Source: Tubulanus polymorphus
Lineage: Eukaryota > Nemertea > Palaeonemertea > Tubulaniformes > Tubulanidae
DNA length: 64,000 nt
Assembly: GCF_964204645.1 (NCBI RefSeq)
Contig: NC_134027.1
Coordinates: forward strand, 5,692,485-5,756,484
Reading direction: 5' to 3'
Part shown: piece by piece, positions 41,501 to 55,200 of the stretch
Numbering within the stretch: the first letter of the stretch is position 1
How the letters are laid out: every line of letters begins with the position of its first letter
Position numbers and translations under genes: made by a program
Notes under the pieces: model-generated
Seen by the model: only the letters and a program-made list of their open reading frames with translations
Databases searched by the model: none
What the model was told of the DNA's origin: nothing

Positions 41501-43945
41501 TGTAGCGCAGGTGAGGGGGAGGCATTCTAATCAAATAGCGACCTTGAGATGACAGTAGACGAGGCCACCTTTGTGCGAAAAGTAATTGCTTGTTTTTTCA
41601 CCTCGTCCGCTTCGATAACCAATCATCCAAAAATGTTGGTAATACGTGCCAAAAAGGTGCAACATTTCCAAACGTTTCACGGTTTTGTTGTGAGGATTCT
41701 TCATTTTCTTGCGACCAAGGGTTCCTCGTTTTACACTCAGTCCAGCGAGTTGTAACCACGTGTACGTACTCCGAGTAATAAATGTTAAATGGAATTTTTG
41801 CAATACAATCATTTTGTCCAAGTTCAGCGCCCGACTGGTCATTGCATTTCATGAAAAGGTACAATTTAGATTTAGCGGTAAAAGAATATATCTTCTTTGA
41901 ATAATATGAAGCAACGCATTATCTCAATATTGGATTTTCGAAAAAAATGAGTTTTCGAAAAGCAGATGCACGATCACGATGATGATCTTGTTTGCCAATC
42001 CTCTCTGGAAAAGCCGAGTCGTTGCCTCTCTCATCGATTCTTTGTAATAATATAAATAGCTCTCGCTGCTCTCTCCGCAGATCCAGGGCCCAGTTTCTCA
42101 TATGGGTCAAGGTCGTATTACCATGAGCAAAGCAGGTTTCTGAGTGCGCCTCCGTGGGGGAGGATAGAATGGACGAATTGTTTACGAGACGCGCCACTTT
42201 CCCAGGGGCCGACACACGTTTAGCGGAATCTTGATCTGATTTTTGCAAGATTAGAATGTTTTACTTTTTCAAATCAATTAAACTTCATGATAATTCGTAT
42301 GTAAAAGGATTGAGAGAAGACACACACTGTTTCTGAGCGACATATTCGTAGGTAAAACTATTAATAGCATCTCAAAATCGATCGATGCAAATCTAAAATG
42401 ACATGACAACAATGGGTAAAGCATTGCATTTCGTTCATATTTCATCTGTAGGCATATGTTATATCAGAAGAAAAACTCGCGATTCACTATTCGAGTTACT
42501 CATGTTCTATTAATGTAAATTTTATCTCGGTTATCTGATCGTTCACCCACTCATGAATAGTGACACAGAAAAAATTGCCGAGTATTATTGTTGTTTAGGA
42601 TTGGTGAGTGGGAGTTTGAGCGGGAGTTTCCATGGATACCGATTTGATTTCAGCAGTAACCACGTGGGGCAGGGTTGTCTTGTGGTTCTGGAACGCGGGA
42701 AATGATTCAGGTTTATGTTGATGTCTATTCTGTAGATCGATAGCCAGGTGAATCACCAAACTGTCCACTTGTTGCGATGCATCACTTTTGACACAGCATT
42801 GGTCATCATCGTGTACAAGTTACTGAAACTATCATCTTAAACCGCCGAGCAGAATATTTCATGGTGGATTACGCTAAATGATCTCGACATAAGCAACTTT
42901 ACCTCCATCATGCCAGTTAGGTTGGATGATTATGCTGCGACCTTTTTTCTGTCTGTCTGGTGCCTGGACAATATTGTTGTTGCCCGTCCACAATTTGAAT
43001 GAAAACTACTTGTAGTTTGTAAAGCACAATAACCAACGGTCAATGTACCCTATGTTTGTCTATTGTCCATATCATCAACAGTTGTGGTATACATGTACAT
43101 GTATATGATAAACACGTCGTACCACGTGTTTAAGCGAGCGAACACTTCTATGGTACGACACGAACGACTCCGTATATTTGAATAATACGTTTGTACATCT
43201 GCGGTCACTTTGTGCTATTTTGCCTAAATTTCAACTTTTAAAATTAATTAAAACTTCTACATATAAATTACATTTTGCCCAAGTTGGATAATAAAGAGAG
43301 AAACCCAGGATAATAACGAACAAATTAAGTCCGAAAATGTTTCCTCGAGCCTGTAGTAATTCAAACCAGGCAAGCTCTCCAATTAGTAGTTAATGCGATG
43401 TTTTTACTATAATAGTTATCTCCAGGAATACGAAAGAACAGAGACCGATCAAGTAATCGATACATATATAAACTAGGGGAAAAGATATGAAATTTAACTA
43501 ACAAAAAAGAATACAAAAACCTGTGAATTCTAAGGGTTTTTGCTAGTAGATATAAATGTACACGAAGGAAAATCAGGTCTCTATTTCAAGATGAAGAAAG
43601 ATTATCGAAACACTCCAGCGCTCGCAGATAGTAGCTAAGCCGCTAACGACATCTGGCGAGGAATTGCGTGCATTTAATTTTTGAATTAAATATTTGATGA
43701 CGCGAAAGGCGTCTCTTACAACGCCTGGTGTCTCCATTCCTGGAATTCGGTCGCTTTGAAAAGCATGTTGAAAAGAATCACACAGGATAGGCTACGTCAT
43801 GTTCGACAAGTCAATTGAGTGAATCTAAAATTCCTTGCGACCACTGAATAAATTCGTAATTCCTCGTGACCACTGCGCCAAAAGTAAAATAACCAACTCC
43901 CTCACCAAGGATAATCCACATTCAAAACTCGTGAAACTAAACGTA
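38571..43945. other. No gene seen upstream of the gene-dense block
   Basis: AT-rich DNA downstream of the PIM kinase gene. At 41,531-42,248 several frames on both strands are open at the same time for 60-109 codons, but none has a family signature and most start at non-ATG codons. Confidence 0.5.
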
Positions 43946-45886
43946 TTAATTTACAAAAAAATCATTTTATTAGACAATCTTATAAAAATATGCTTTACCT
44001 TTTTAAGTTATATTTACAAAATATTCACACCACATCACACATCACATACATACACGTACAAGTCAATGGTGAAGCCATTCTCTTAATGAAGTGCCAGCTC
44101 TCAAGATGACCATGACTATTTTTTCATCGCTTTACAAAAAATGTCTACCGTTTTTAAATATAATTATTACTCTTAAACACAAATTATAGCGTCATATCTT
44201 GTTTGATCGTTTGATAGAAATTAAAATAATGATAAAAACATCAGTGACGGGGCGCGATTTTCTACACCTCTCAAACTTCAATGGCAGTGAACATGCTATA
44301 TTTATAAATTGTACCAAATTTTTCAGTTTTAATCAATGGCACTTGAATGGTATCCTCACTCACCATTTGGCAGTTGGCTTCTGAGACCGACAGCGGCCGC
44401 GTCAAGCACTTATCTATCTATACAGCTATTTAATATCACAAAAATAAATTAATTCACACCCTATTTACATCAATTACATGCACGCGCGCGCACGGAGCCA
44501 ACTGGAACTTTTTACATTCATTTCAAGTAGATCGAAATTTCATTAGTTCAATAAATTAGATCCTTTTTTAACGACTAGTAATGTAAAATTTTTCATCACG
44601 TGAGACAGACTAACACAAGTTTCAAGTGTCTAATCGATTTTGGATTGCATCCAAATCCTATTCAGAAATATTCTACTATTCACTCCGCGGTAGCTGAATT
44701 TTTCCAGTTGACTGCAGGCATTTAGCATTTAATGATACATCTAGGTCCGACTATCTAAAGACGACTGATCCCCAGCAAGATTCAAAATGGAATGCAAAGT
44801 TTGAAGATGGATGAAAGAAAATTACATTCATCCAAAGATTGGTCAAATGGTTTTGAATCGAACAAGCGATCGGCGCGCCTTATTGTCAAGACTCAATAAA
44901 TTATACATAACTAACAGTCAAGATTATTCTGTACAACCTAATACTGTCCCAGTTGCCACTTAATTAAATTAAACTTGGGGAGGGGAAGTTTTGCACCAGA
45001 ATATTCTCAAACTAAAACCCCATAGTTCCATCTATCGGCAAGTGCACCTTCGGTTTCATACGAAACCACAAGTGCGCACAACTGTCTCTTTTTCAAGTTA
45101 TAAAACCCGTTCCCTAACTTCAACACAGAAATGTGGTGGCTACCAAAGCCAACACGAAAATTAAACTAGATTTGAACACGTTGCATTGTTGAACATTGCG
45201 TTCAGGCCTTCCAACTACTTGGTAAAACGCAAGTGTGGAAGGTCCTTAAGCTTTATAGCACCATACGATTGGGAGGATAACTACCCCGAGGAACTTGTGA
45301 GTGAGCCGTGTCATTCACTCATAAAATATCCAATCAAGAATAAAATTCAATAACACGAATTTAAACTTTCAAGTCAATTAAAACCCGTTCTGGTATTTCA
45401 CACCGAATACCCGTTTTTCTTTTTAAGTCAAGAATTTCTTTCAAACCAGTCGACGATAAAAACTTTCCAAGAGTTCACGTTTTTGCAAGCAAAAAGCCAC
45501 GAGCGCCGGATTATTCAATTCGAATATAATTTCTATAAGTCCAGCAACTGAAACCCAGCAGTAAAAGAAGACCGTCCAATAAACATCAAAGTTAGTTAAT
45601 ATCACTCAGCGCCGAGCGACACAACTATCAACAAATTTAACGTCCCGATTATTCCACTTTCACACTTGCTTAAATTCAGATTGGATAAGTCCAGAGTGCG
45701 TGACGAATGTTACAAGTCCCTTTTTTACACGGTAAAATCCTCTGAGGTCACGATTGTAGTTACGCGAGCTGACGACTCCAGTGGGACACGACGACGGCCC
45801 CGCCTGTCTGTCATCTTTATGCTCAAGTCTTTGGCATTTTTTAAGTTAAATAAGTCCAAGAAGAAATTATCCTAAGAATACCATCT
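43946..45886 (-). other. Probable 3' UTR of the PIM kinase gene
   Basis: From the kinase stop codon the minus strand runs about 1.9 kb without another gene to an AATAAA signal (TTTATT on the plus strand at 43,966-43,971). Several ATTTA pentamers occur on the transcribed strand, as in AU-rich unstable mRNAs, and known PIM transcripts are unstable in this way. The end point is an inference; other AATAAA sites could be used. Confidence 0.4.
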
Positions 45887-48139
45887 TCATAAACTCTCCT
45901 GGCTGCTAGTACTGGATTGGTCTGATTTAGCATCAGATTGCCATAGATTTAATTTCTCCGATAGTATATTGTCTTGTTGAAGCCACGGATGAGCTAAGAT
46001 TTCTTCTAATGATGGTCTATCACCTGGTCGAACTGACAAACATTTTCGAATGAGATCTTTCACTTCTGTAAAATATAAACACATGGATCCATGAGTTTAA
46101 CATATAATCGTTAATAACAGAACTATGTATGATGATGTGGAACACAGTATAATTGCCGAGTCTGCATCTCTAAGCAGCTGCTAGTATATTTATAGCTACA
46201 GTCTCCACTGAAATTGAGCCAGATCAATAATTCTGCTGCAGCGGGAAAGCCGTGTTTGGCAAGCAGCCAGCACTCTGGAATCCCTACAGCGCCGAGTCGG
46301 GGAGATGAGGACATGAAGGTTACATGGAGAGGAGTAATACATACCTGCAGAAATAAGTCCTTTAAATGTAACACGGGCGCTGACGATTTGCTCATCTTGT
46401 TCAAACGGAATGTCTCCACACACCATATCATACAGTAATATACCGAGTGACCACACTGTAGCTGAGCGTCCGTGATATCTGTGATACTTGATCCATTCCG
46501 GTGGACTGTAAACCCGCGTACCTAAAATACACAAAGAACAAATTTCTAATGAAATTCAGACTATCATTCATTAACAAAAATCTTCGTTGGTTTAATTGAG
46601 TTCGACTAGAGGCTATCAGATTAAAATTTAATTAATTCTAACTCAACTAAAATTTTTTATTATTTATTAACCACCATCTAGATAAACATAGCCTAGTATC
46701 AAAATTTCTGGATGTTTGGATAGACATGGACATTAATTAATGTCGCTTAAAATCCTGTGTACTGAATGTGTGCCAGTTATTGATTGATAGGTGGGAGACT
46801 CTGGCAACTTGCCAGTACTGATATTGTATGTTGTTATCTACCAAGCTTTGCGCGAGCCCATAGAGATGTTAATGGAATATTTTCAAAACTATCACGTTAC
46901 CATTCAATTTTAATTATATCAGTAGGTATTGAATTAATTTTGTTTCGTCCAAACAAACCAAGGTAGAGAATTTATTCCGGCCCACTCAAGTTATGAGTTT
47001 CATCTGTTGCCAAAATATACATTACATTTGCTTAAAGTTCCAGCAAACAAAAAAATTTTAATCTGACAGCTCTAGTCTACTTCACAAAGGACATCCAACC
47101 GAAACTATTCTAATACATGTAGGCAGGCCTAGGCTATATTATCCGGTAACATGTGTTACCATCATATTGAAACTAAAAGTAGGCTGAAAATTTGAATATT
47201 TTCAATCATTTCAGTTTTATTGCTGCTCATTGTATGTTTTATCCATGGTTGGTTTTTGAGACACTCACCATCAAAATCAACATAAACTGTATCTTTGAGG
47301 AAATCTCCAGAACCGAAGTCTATGATTTTGAGTTCATTCGTTTTTAAGTCCACTAGGATATTTTCATCTTTAATGTCTCTGTGAATAACTCCGGCACTGT
47401 GAATGTCAATAATCGCGTGTACGACTTGTCGGAAAAAGTCTTTGGCGGAATCTTCGTCGAGAACGCGATTTTCAGTGATGTAATCAAATAGATCCTTGCA
47501 GGATTCAGGTCGCTCCATAACAATGATAAAACAGTCCGGTCTGTCAAAATAATCCAACATCGTTATAACACCAGGAACGTGGTTGACTTCTTTCATCAAG
47601 CAAACCTCCAATGGAACTGACTGACCATTCATTTGGACCCACTCATTAACTCTGTTCTTTTTGATGTATTTGATGGCAACCTAAAAATAAAGTCAATTTC
47701 CTATTTACAATTGTCTCAAAATTTGGGAGTAACGTTTGTTCTTCAAGAAGTTACTCAATTTATGTTAAGGATTAAGTTAAGCTACTTACGGGTAGTCCAT
47801 CTGTTCTCCTTCGACCAGCAATAACAGTACCAAAGCCTCCAGATCCAAGAGTTCGACCATGCTTGTACAATTTCTGTGGATCTTCTCGGTCTTTCACTGG
47901 AATTGGAAAATATAAACATTTAATCATTTGATAACTATCTCCAGTGAGAAACAATTTCTTTACTGAATATCTAAATCAAAAATTAAAAAACCAATCAGGC
48001 AATCTGTGAAGAGACGCTAACTCCGACTCTTAACTATCGAAACCGCCCAATATTTACCTGGTCTCTCTTTCTCTGCGTGGATATTCATGTTAAGTCCACC
48101 GTTAAGTACTCCTAATGTAGGAAATTTCTTAGCGAACAT
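45887..48139 (-). CDS. PIM: PIM-family serine/threonine protein kinase
   Basis: Five coding exons on the minus strand: 48,139-48,058; 47,896-47,790; 47,680-47,269; 46,521-46,345; 46,065-45,887. Joined they give 318 aa, close to the 313 aa of vertebrate PIM1, with GT-AG introns throughout. PIM kinases are constitutively active cytosolic or nuclear kinases promoting survival, growth and cell-cycle progression. Visible motifs are the glycine loop LGSGGFGTV (44-52), VAIK with Lys67, Glu88 of helix C, the HRDIKDEN catalytic loop (Asp165) and DFG (Asp184). The hinge ERPE carries Pro121, the PIM hallmark that removes one hinge hydrogen bond to ATP. The activation segment is [19 protein letters not shown] and the C-lobe ends at HPWLQQ. 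Exon 1 encodes only a short N-terminal leader, as expected. Whether it corresponds to PIM1, 2 or 3 cannot be told; invertebrates usually have one or two pre-duplication genes. Confidence 0.96.
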
Positions 48140-48830
48140 TATTTAAGAATCCCGATTAACTTATATATGAGTGTGATTAGAATCCTCACTGACTGACGAA
48201 GTAACGCACTCGGCTCAACACGTCTTTACGCTACGAGTCGAGCTAATGTTTTGATGCAAAATTTTGAATGCACTCGCTAGTAGTCTACTATAAACGTTCC
48301 GAATCGAAACACTATTAGTATCAATCCGCGTCTGGTGGAGAGCGCCTTGGAATCGTGCCAAGATTGAAGCGTTCTTTAAAGAAAATGTAAGAATATTTTC
48401 AAAAACTTGATAGGTTAAGCCTCAATCTTAAAATTGGTTCGGTAAATAATTTTGATACTAATTTTTTTAACTAATGATACAAGTTTTAATCAACAGACAG
48501 AGAACTATTTTCGCTACTAGTCACACAGTCTCGATCGACACGACTTACGCGGTTTGGCTGAGGGCCAGCGCGCTCACAATTGGGTCACACTGGAAAGTCT
48601 AGTAAAACGAACCAATCAACATCTACGTAGTGGCGCGAAAACCCCGTTCGCTCATTAGCATATGAATATTGGCTAGCCTCCGAGTAAACCAATAAGCAAT
48701 AGTAGTTGGCGCGATCTGTGAATGATTATGGCGGGAACCCCGCCCATCACTACCAGATTCAAAGGAAAATAAACATTTAAACGTGGCTAGGGAATTTCCT
48801 AGTCAAAAAGAGACGGTTCTTGGTTTTTTC
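48140..48830 (-). promoter_or_regulatory. Putative promoter region of the PIM kinase gene
   Basis: Upstream of the PIM start codon the minus-strand promoter should lie here. Candidate sites are an E2F-type GGCGGGAA at 48,730-48,737, an adjoining GC box CCCCGCCC at 48,738-48,745 and a canonical kappa-B sequence GGGAATTTCC at 48,790-48,799. The clustering within 70 bp is suggestive, but the transcription start is not determined. Confidence 0.35.
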
Positions 48831-50675
48831 AATTCAGTTTTTGTATTTCTTTTCATCTAGAGAGAAACTAACGGGAAATTAATATGAACCCGAAATTCAA
48901 ATGTGCCATGGGATTTCAAGTAGGGTATCAAAAGTCACACGCAGTACAGTGGGTCGATGATAAGCTTTTTGTTAAAAATGGTGGAAAATGGTTATTTCAT
49001 TTAATCGCTGATTTTAGGGGCCCACATCGACTTCGAGGTGGTCTATTTTAAGCTGCACAGGTGTCGCCACTAACAACGGCAGAAATAGGAATGTAAACAT
49101 AATCACATGCCTCGTGAACGTCATCATACTCGAGTCATGTGCTACGTCATGAAATATCAATGAGGTCGGCCAAGTTGTTTCCAGATAGAAATGACGCAGT
49201 TTAAATTCATTAATTAACCATTTTATGACTAAGAAAATCTTGTGACTCGTATTTACTATAGATGATTAATTATTAATTCTAAAAGTGTCTAACTTCTATA
49301 AGTATACTTTAGCCTTTAATCCCATGATTTTCATCGCTAAACTAGTCTCATTTTGAAGTTAGCAGATGGGATTCGCTAGGATTGACCGTCTATAGGATTC
49401 GAAGGGTAGAACTTTGAAGAAATAGAAACGTTGCTTTGAACGTAAAAAAACTATCCAACAAAACTTCCAACTTCCAACTTCCAATTTGTTGAAAACTATA
49501 GCGAAGCTTGAGTAATGATTTGACTACTCCAAGTTTTAAATACCGGGTATTAAGACATTGACTCAGTTTTGATAACGAATGACTACGAGTAAGTTCCATT
49601 TGTTTTGATTGTTCGGATAATGCATCCTCTTGGTTATCAACCTCGACATTTTCTTCCCGATTGTTAAAATATTATAGAATACGAAAACCCTATCGCCATC
49701 TACGGTATAATGATTAACTAAAAGACGGCGGACGCGGAGTAATTAACACATATCGTTCGCCATCTATCGTCAAATTTAAGAACTCGGCTTTAAAAATCGC
49801 GCGAATTTTATGGATTCGAACGCGTAGTGCAGGATTAAAGGCTTTAATGATTCCTCCTTTCTCCTTATCGGCCAGGTCATTTTTTAAACCGCAATGAAAA
49901 CGTGTAATCAGTTTATTTTGATAGCTACCTGGTCTCATAAATAGCTATATGATGATTTGAAAAGAAAAATAATAGGCGGCTGACCGCCGGGTCAACGAAG
50001 CTAAACATAAAGGAGAAACAAGGGTATCCTTTTTTAGCCTTAAACAGTTCTTGTATTCGTGATTTCAAAGTTTAAAAACATGCATCATTTGCAAGACATA
50101 TATTGTCTTATTCAGTGGACTTGTAGTGCGAAAATCACTAAAGGTCTTAATGACTTTGTATCCTAGAGATTTCTCGGACATAAAGCGTACTTCGACAAGG
50201 CTCTGAATTTCTAAATTAAACGACCGGTACTTACTCAAACAAGGCGAGGTCGCGAATTTCGACATGGTGGGCTAACAGCGATTTGTAGATACTGAGAAAT
50301 GCTTTCTCGACGAACAGTTTCGCATGCGTTGATGTTGACTTCTGTCGCAGAACAGGTGTCACAGTGACCGTTAGGTGACAGATAATCTGAGAAGTTAGTC
50401 ACAGTGTTTGTCTAGCGGTGAGTGAGTTTGTACTCGGTGGTCAAGGGCTCGACACGGATGGTTGTCACACCTTTCATTGAGAATAGTTCTGTCCGGGCCG
50501 ACCGCAGGCGCGTACGTACCATTCACTCACCTGTGACACAGCTTTTATATGACTGAGCGGATTAAAATTCTCTCCGATCACGGCTGTTCTCTGAATCATA
50601 AAACGATCTTTAAAAAAAAAAACTGCTGAGTCGATCTAGAATCCACAGAACCAGAAATCAAATTAATCGACACCC
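48831..50675. other. Intergenic region between PIM kinase and OTUD5
   Basis: No gene seen. Contains a short (AACTTCC)n repeat at about 49,463-49,485. Open frames on the minus strand up to about 74 codons resemble nothing known. Confidence 0.5.
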
Positions 50676-52272
50676 TTGAGTTACACACTAGACAATTATT
50701 TATTGAAATTCATATTATTTATTGATATTTACATTTAGATGTATATGCTATTTGCTTTTTTAACAATTTATAAATACATAATCATCAGTCAACTCTTCCT
50801 ATATTTAACCGATCTGTTATTTTCAATAGCTTTATACTAAATAGATTATTCTGTTTCATAAACTTGAACATGTATTTTGTCGCAGATATTGATAGTGAAA
50901 GTCAAGATAAAAAGAAGATCATTTTGTCAATCAAATGTTGAATAAGTGAAATCGCCGTGCTTAAAAAGTAATCATAGTAATTAAAGAATGGATCATTATT
51001 TAATCCATACATAAAAGGTTAAAATGTTCTTTTCTACATTGTATGTGTGTTTAACAGAAAGATTTTAGCACATTGGTTAAAATACACATTACTTAACTCA
51101 TTATTTCTCATACAAATAAAAACTTTTAATTTCATGATAATATTCACCATCATTTCGATAGATTTATAATCAACATCCTTAACTTACTACGAGTGTAGTT
51201 TAATTGTAACACTTTTCATGATTCACAAACTCAAGAAAAAATTAAAGCACCACAACATTTCTCCGTTTAGGAGAAACTGTAGCCTATTCGCTCATTGATC
51301 ATCAATAAAGAATTACACCAACTTGTGAATAAAAACTAAACTTGTAAGTGGGACGCCTGTCTGGACTTGAAACAATGAATTGCAGATGGAGAAGAAAAGA
51401 ACTATGGTTGAACGTGCCATCCTAATTTATGGACATCCAATGAAAGCCATAAACAAGAATTAAATAGAAAAAAATATTTACAATTTTCAGGATGATCAGT
51501 TATATACAAACACCTACATATACAGTGTACTTCTATGCTTCATCTTGTTTATGACATTCACTACATCTCATGAGCACTGAACTTTCAATGCACAACTAAA
51601 ATCCCCAATAATCAATTACTATGAATGTTCACAGCTAAACGAACCTTGACAAATAAGTTGTAAGATCGAAACAAATATTGTTTCTAAGTTGCTCACAATT
51701 AACCAAATATCAAAAAGAATATTGAATGATGACTAGAAGAGGTGATTATACATGTACTTACAATGAAGGGGGAGTGAGGAGAGAGAGGGTTATTTTATTT
51801 CATTCTGTGTAAAATACATTCATTGACACATATTACACTTAGAGATATAACACTTTTATATCTCAAGTGATGAAGGGAACATTTTAAGAAAATTGCTCAT
51901 TCATAATCACTCCTCCCACAATGTGCTTTTCACACAGGGAGGTGGTGCTGAATGAAATACTCATGGATTACTCTTAAATTGGTTTTTGACGCCACCAATT
52001 ACTGTGTCCACTTGTTACAATCCTATTATCTAGCTCCTTTGAAATCAAAGGTAACTATGGGACTCCAGCTAATTAAGATTAAACAATCCAACAACAGCTA
52101 GTGTTCTGTTCAAATAATCAAATAATAGGCGTATAAATATGAAGGGACCACAAAATATGGCACATCACGAATATATCAATAATATCACCTCATATTTCTC
52201 ATTATTTACAAATTAACTTAATTTAATAGTTATTTATGCCATGTTTTCATTTTAACATAATAGTCATCGATG
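50676..52272 (-). other. Probable 3' UTR of OTUD5
   Basis: About 1.6 kb of very AT-rich sequence after the OTUD5 stop. It ends near an AATAAATAA signal (TTTATT on the plus strand at 50,699-50,704). No competing gene lies in the interval. The end is inferred. Confidence 0.4.
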
Positions 52273-55200
52273 TTAGCTCAATGATTTTGTTTCATTGTCC
52301 TTATTATTTGTACCGCCAGAATTTGAGACATTTTTCTTCAATGTGTCCAAATACTCTTGCTGTGACTGAGCAATAACCTGCGCTATAATATCATCGTCAT
52401 CCCATTCAGCCAAACCTGCAAAACAAGTAGATGAATGCCGCTGAAGATTTCTTCAATCTTATTTTCCTTCTTACACCATTCCTTCTTGTCTTAATCGACA
52501 AAATTGGTTCTAAGGTTGGTAGTAGAATGGTTTATTTGTTTACGATTATAACAGCAATCTGAGTGTATGAATTATTGTAAGAAAGCAGTCTACAAAACCT
52601 GGCACCGTCCACCCACAATTCAACATGTGTGCCGGTCACGAATGCGCTACTTTTTCTGGACGCAAGCCAATCATACGATTTTTTAAAAGAGATTTACTTA
52701 GAAAAAATACGTACCAAACATAGTGGGTGGTAATTGATTCATTAAAGAAGTTGTTTCACCGAAACCACTTCCTCCTATAGCTCCATCACTGGAGCAACAT
52801 GCGCCTATGTCATGGTTCGACAAGCCAACTGCACTAGTGGAATGCATCGCTGACCCTACAAGTTGATCACAAGTTTTAGCTTTTAAAAGGCAAAATCAAA
52901 TGAATGAGTCATCCGGGGCGAGATCATAGTGAAGTACGCTGATTATATTCACTAACCATCCACTTCACAGTAACCTTAAAATGGGCCAAGCATAATTCTA
53001 TAAATTCTTCTTGGATACATAGGATTAGTATAGTGGGAGGATTAATCTGTCTGAATTTATTAGGACTCACATTCCTCCAAATTTAAGAGAATGGTAGATT
53101 GATCAGATCAATAGGACTATTAGGCCTATTGATCTGATCAAGGTTAAAGCTAGAGATGGTATTGGAAGAAAATATAGGGTACTTTTGAGAAATAATTGCA
53201 CTTCATGTATCACAGTTTCCTAACATGGCTTGTATCTGCGCCTGGATTTAAGATGAATATATAAAGGGTGAAGGAATTAAGTTTACCTGGAGTAGAAGTA
53301 AGCAGTTCAGCTGGATTCGGGACTGGTAATGTGAAATCGTCAGTAGATGTCTGTAATTGATTGGGACTGTTCTGTTGACTGTTACGACTGCGCGGAGATC
53401 TTATAGTCATACGTGTATCTGGAGAACGAGTTGACGAGGAAGCAGTTGCCGTGCTACACGTCGCACTAGCTGTACGTGGCTGACAAATATAAACATAAAA
53501 CACATTCTTATAAGTCAGAGAAAAAAGACGTGAAAATTGCTATCAGTAACAAAAATTTCTTTTCAGTGACATTTCGTTGAAATATGAAAGGAAATGTTCA
53601 AATCAATCAGTAATCAACGGTAAGACATTCCATAACATCTTTCATATTTCTAGATGCACCAAACAAATCAGTATTTCTTGTTATAGAATAATAACAAATA
53701 CTGAAAGTCAGGAACAGTTGGCGGCTTTGATTATAACAAACAGAAACTCTGGGAATCAATCTTAGACTGAAACCAATTAGATACGGTACCTCATTTCTCA
53801 TTTCTACCAAGCTAAAAAGTTGACCCGACCGGCTGCCAATATACCCAGTACATACCCGGTAATTTTCTTTTAAAAATATGATCGAGCTTAACATAACAAA
53901 TGAACTGACTAAAAATCGTAGTGCAGTTTACAAAATGACCCAGTGGATAAAGAGAGACAAGGTTGCTTTTCTTTTTAGACCTATACTGCAGTTACGAACA
54001 GATTTTCTGGAAACTTCAGCATTTCATTGAAGGATACACTTCATACCAAGATGGCAATCAATCATAATTTTGCTCTAAGTATTGAGCAATGTTCAATCAA
54101 CGTATCTATTACTTACAGATGAATGATGTTTTGCACGTTTTTCATTGTCTTTTAACCATTGCAGATAAGATTCACGTGCCACCTGCTCTTCAATGGTTTC
54201 CTGAGTCACCTCCCAATCAGTTTCTTTTAATTTGTCCGCTAACATTGTCTGAAAAAATTAACAAAACATTGAATAATACTGATATATTTCAAATTTTCAG
54301 TGATAAGCCCACAAAGAAGCAAGGATTACTATTTTTAAAGCCTGCTTTGTAGTGATTAATTCCAAGCCCCGAGCCAAGAGTTTAACTCAGTTCTTAATCA
54401 AATATTCAAATGAGTTCAGGTGAATAGTTTAACAGGAGCTTTACCTGTTCAATTTGTAATTCCTCAGATTGGCGTACTGCATCTCTCATTAAGTTTCTAT
54501 CAGCGAGCTGAAAATAACAAATCACTAACATTATTGATTGTAGGATCAGCTGGATTTGTAGGAATGTAAACAGCAGAGGGTATCTAGGTGCTCGCATACA
54601 GTGCCATAGTTGAAATTTGAATAATTTTAATGAATGGAACTACTTTTAATAGATACAATCTTTAACAATGTTTACAGTTGATCAGGTCAACCAGTACAGT
54701 TTCATGCATCAGCCATAGCACAAAAGATACATTTTTACATGATTTGCCCTACATGTAGCCTGTCTTGAATATGGACCTATTTCAACTAGTGCGAGAAACT
54801 GCTCTGTATTTAACCTGTCATCAGGATCCGACTCCCTTTAAAATACTTAATTACCGATAAGCCAAGTGCCATAAGTTAAAGCACCTTTGAGCACGTCTTA
54901 GCCACCACCACACTGTTAAAGGTGGCTGTGAGGAAACTGTCATGTTATGATGTTCTGGTTGGTTTAGCCAGGATAAATCTGTTACTAAACAGTCTACCAC
55001 CCAGACTCCTGTAGCAGCGCGTAGCTTCAATTGTATGTAACAATGCATAGGGAATCCCGTTAATGGGAATCTCCGTTGAAATGCCAAGTAGGTCATCGTA
55101 AAACTGAAGATTAGCAAAATGGACCATCAAAAATATTGTTTTTCGCAGTAATCTTGCACATGTCTGGTTGAACTGACGCACTCATAAAAATCAGCACCAT

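Noticed and set aside
41531-42248. Cluster of overlapping open frames on both strands
   Set aside because: Several frames being open at once reflects local lack of stop triplets. No single frame shows family motifs or an ATG start with splice context.
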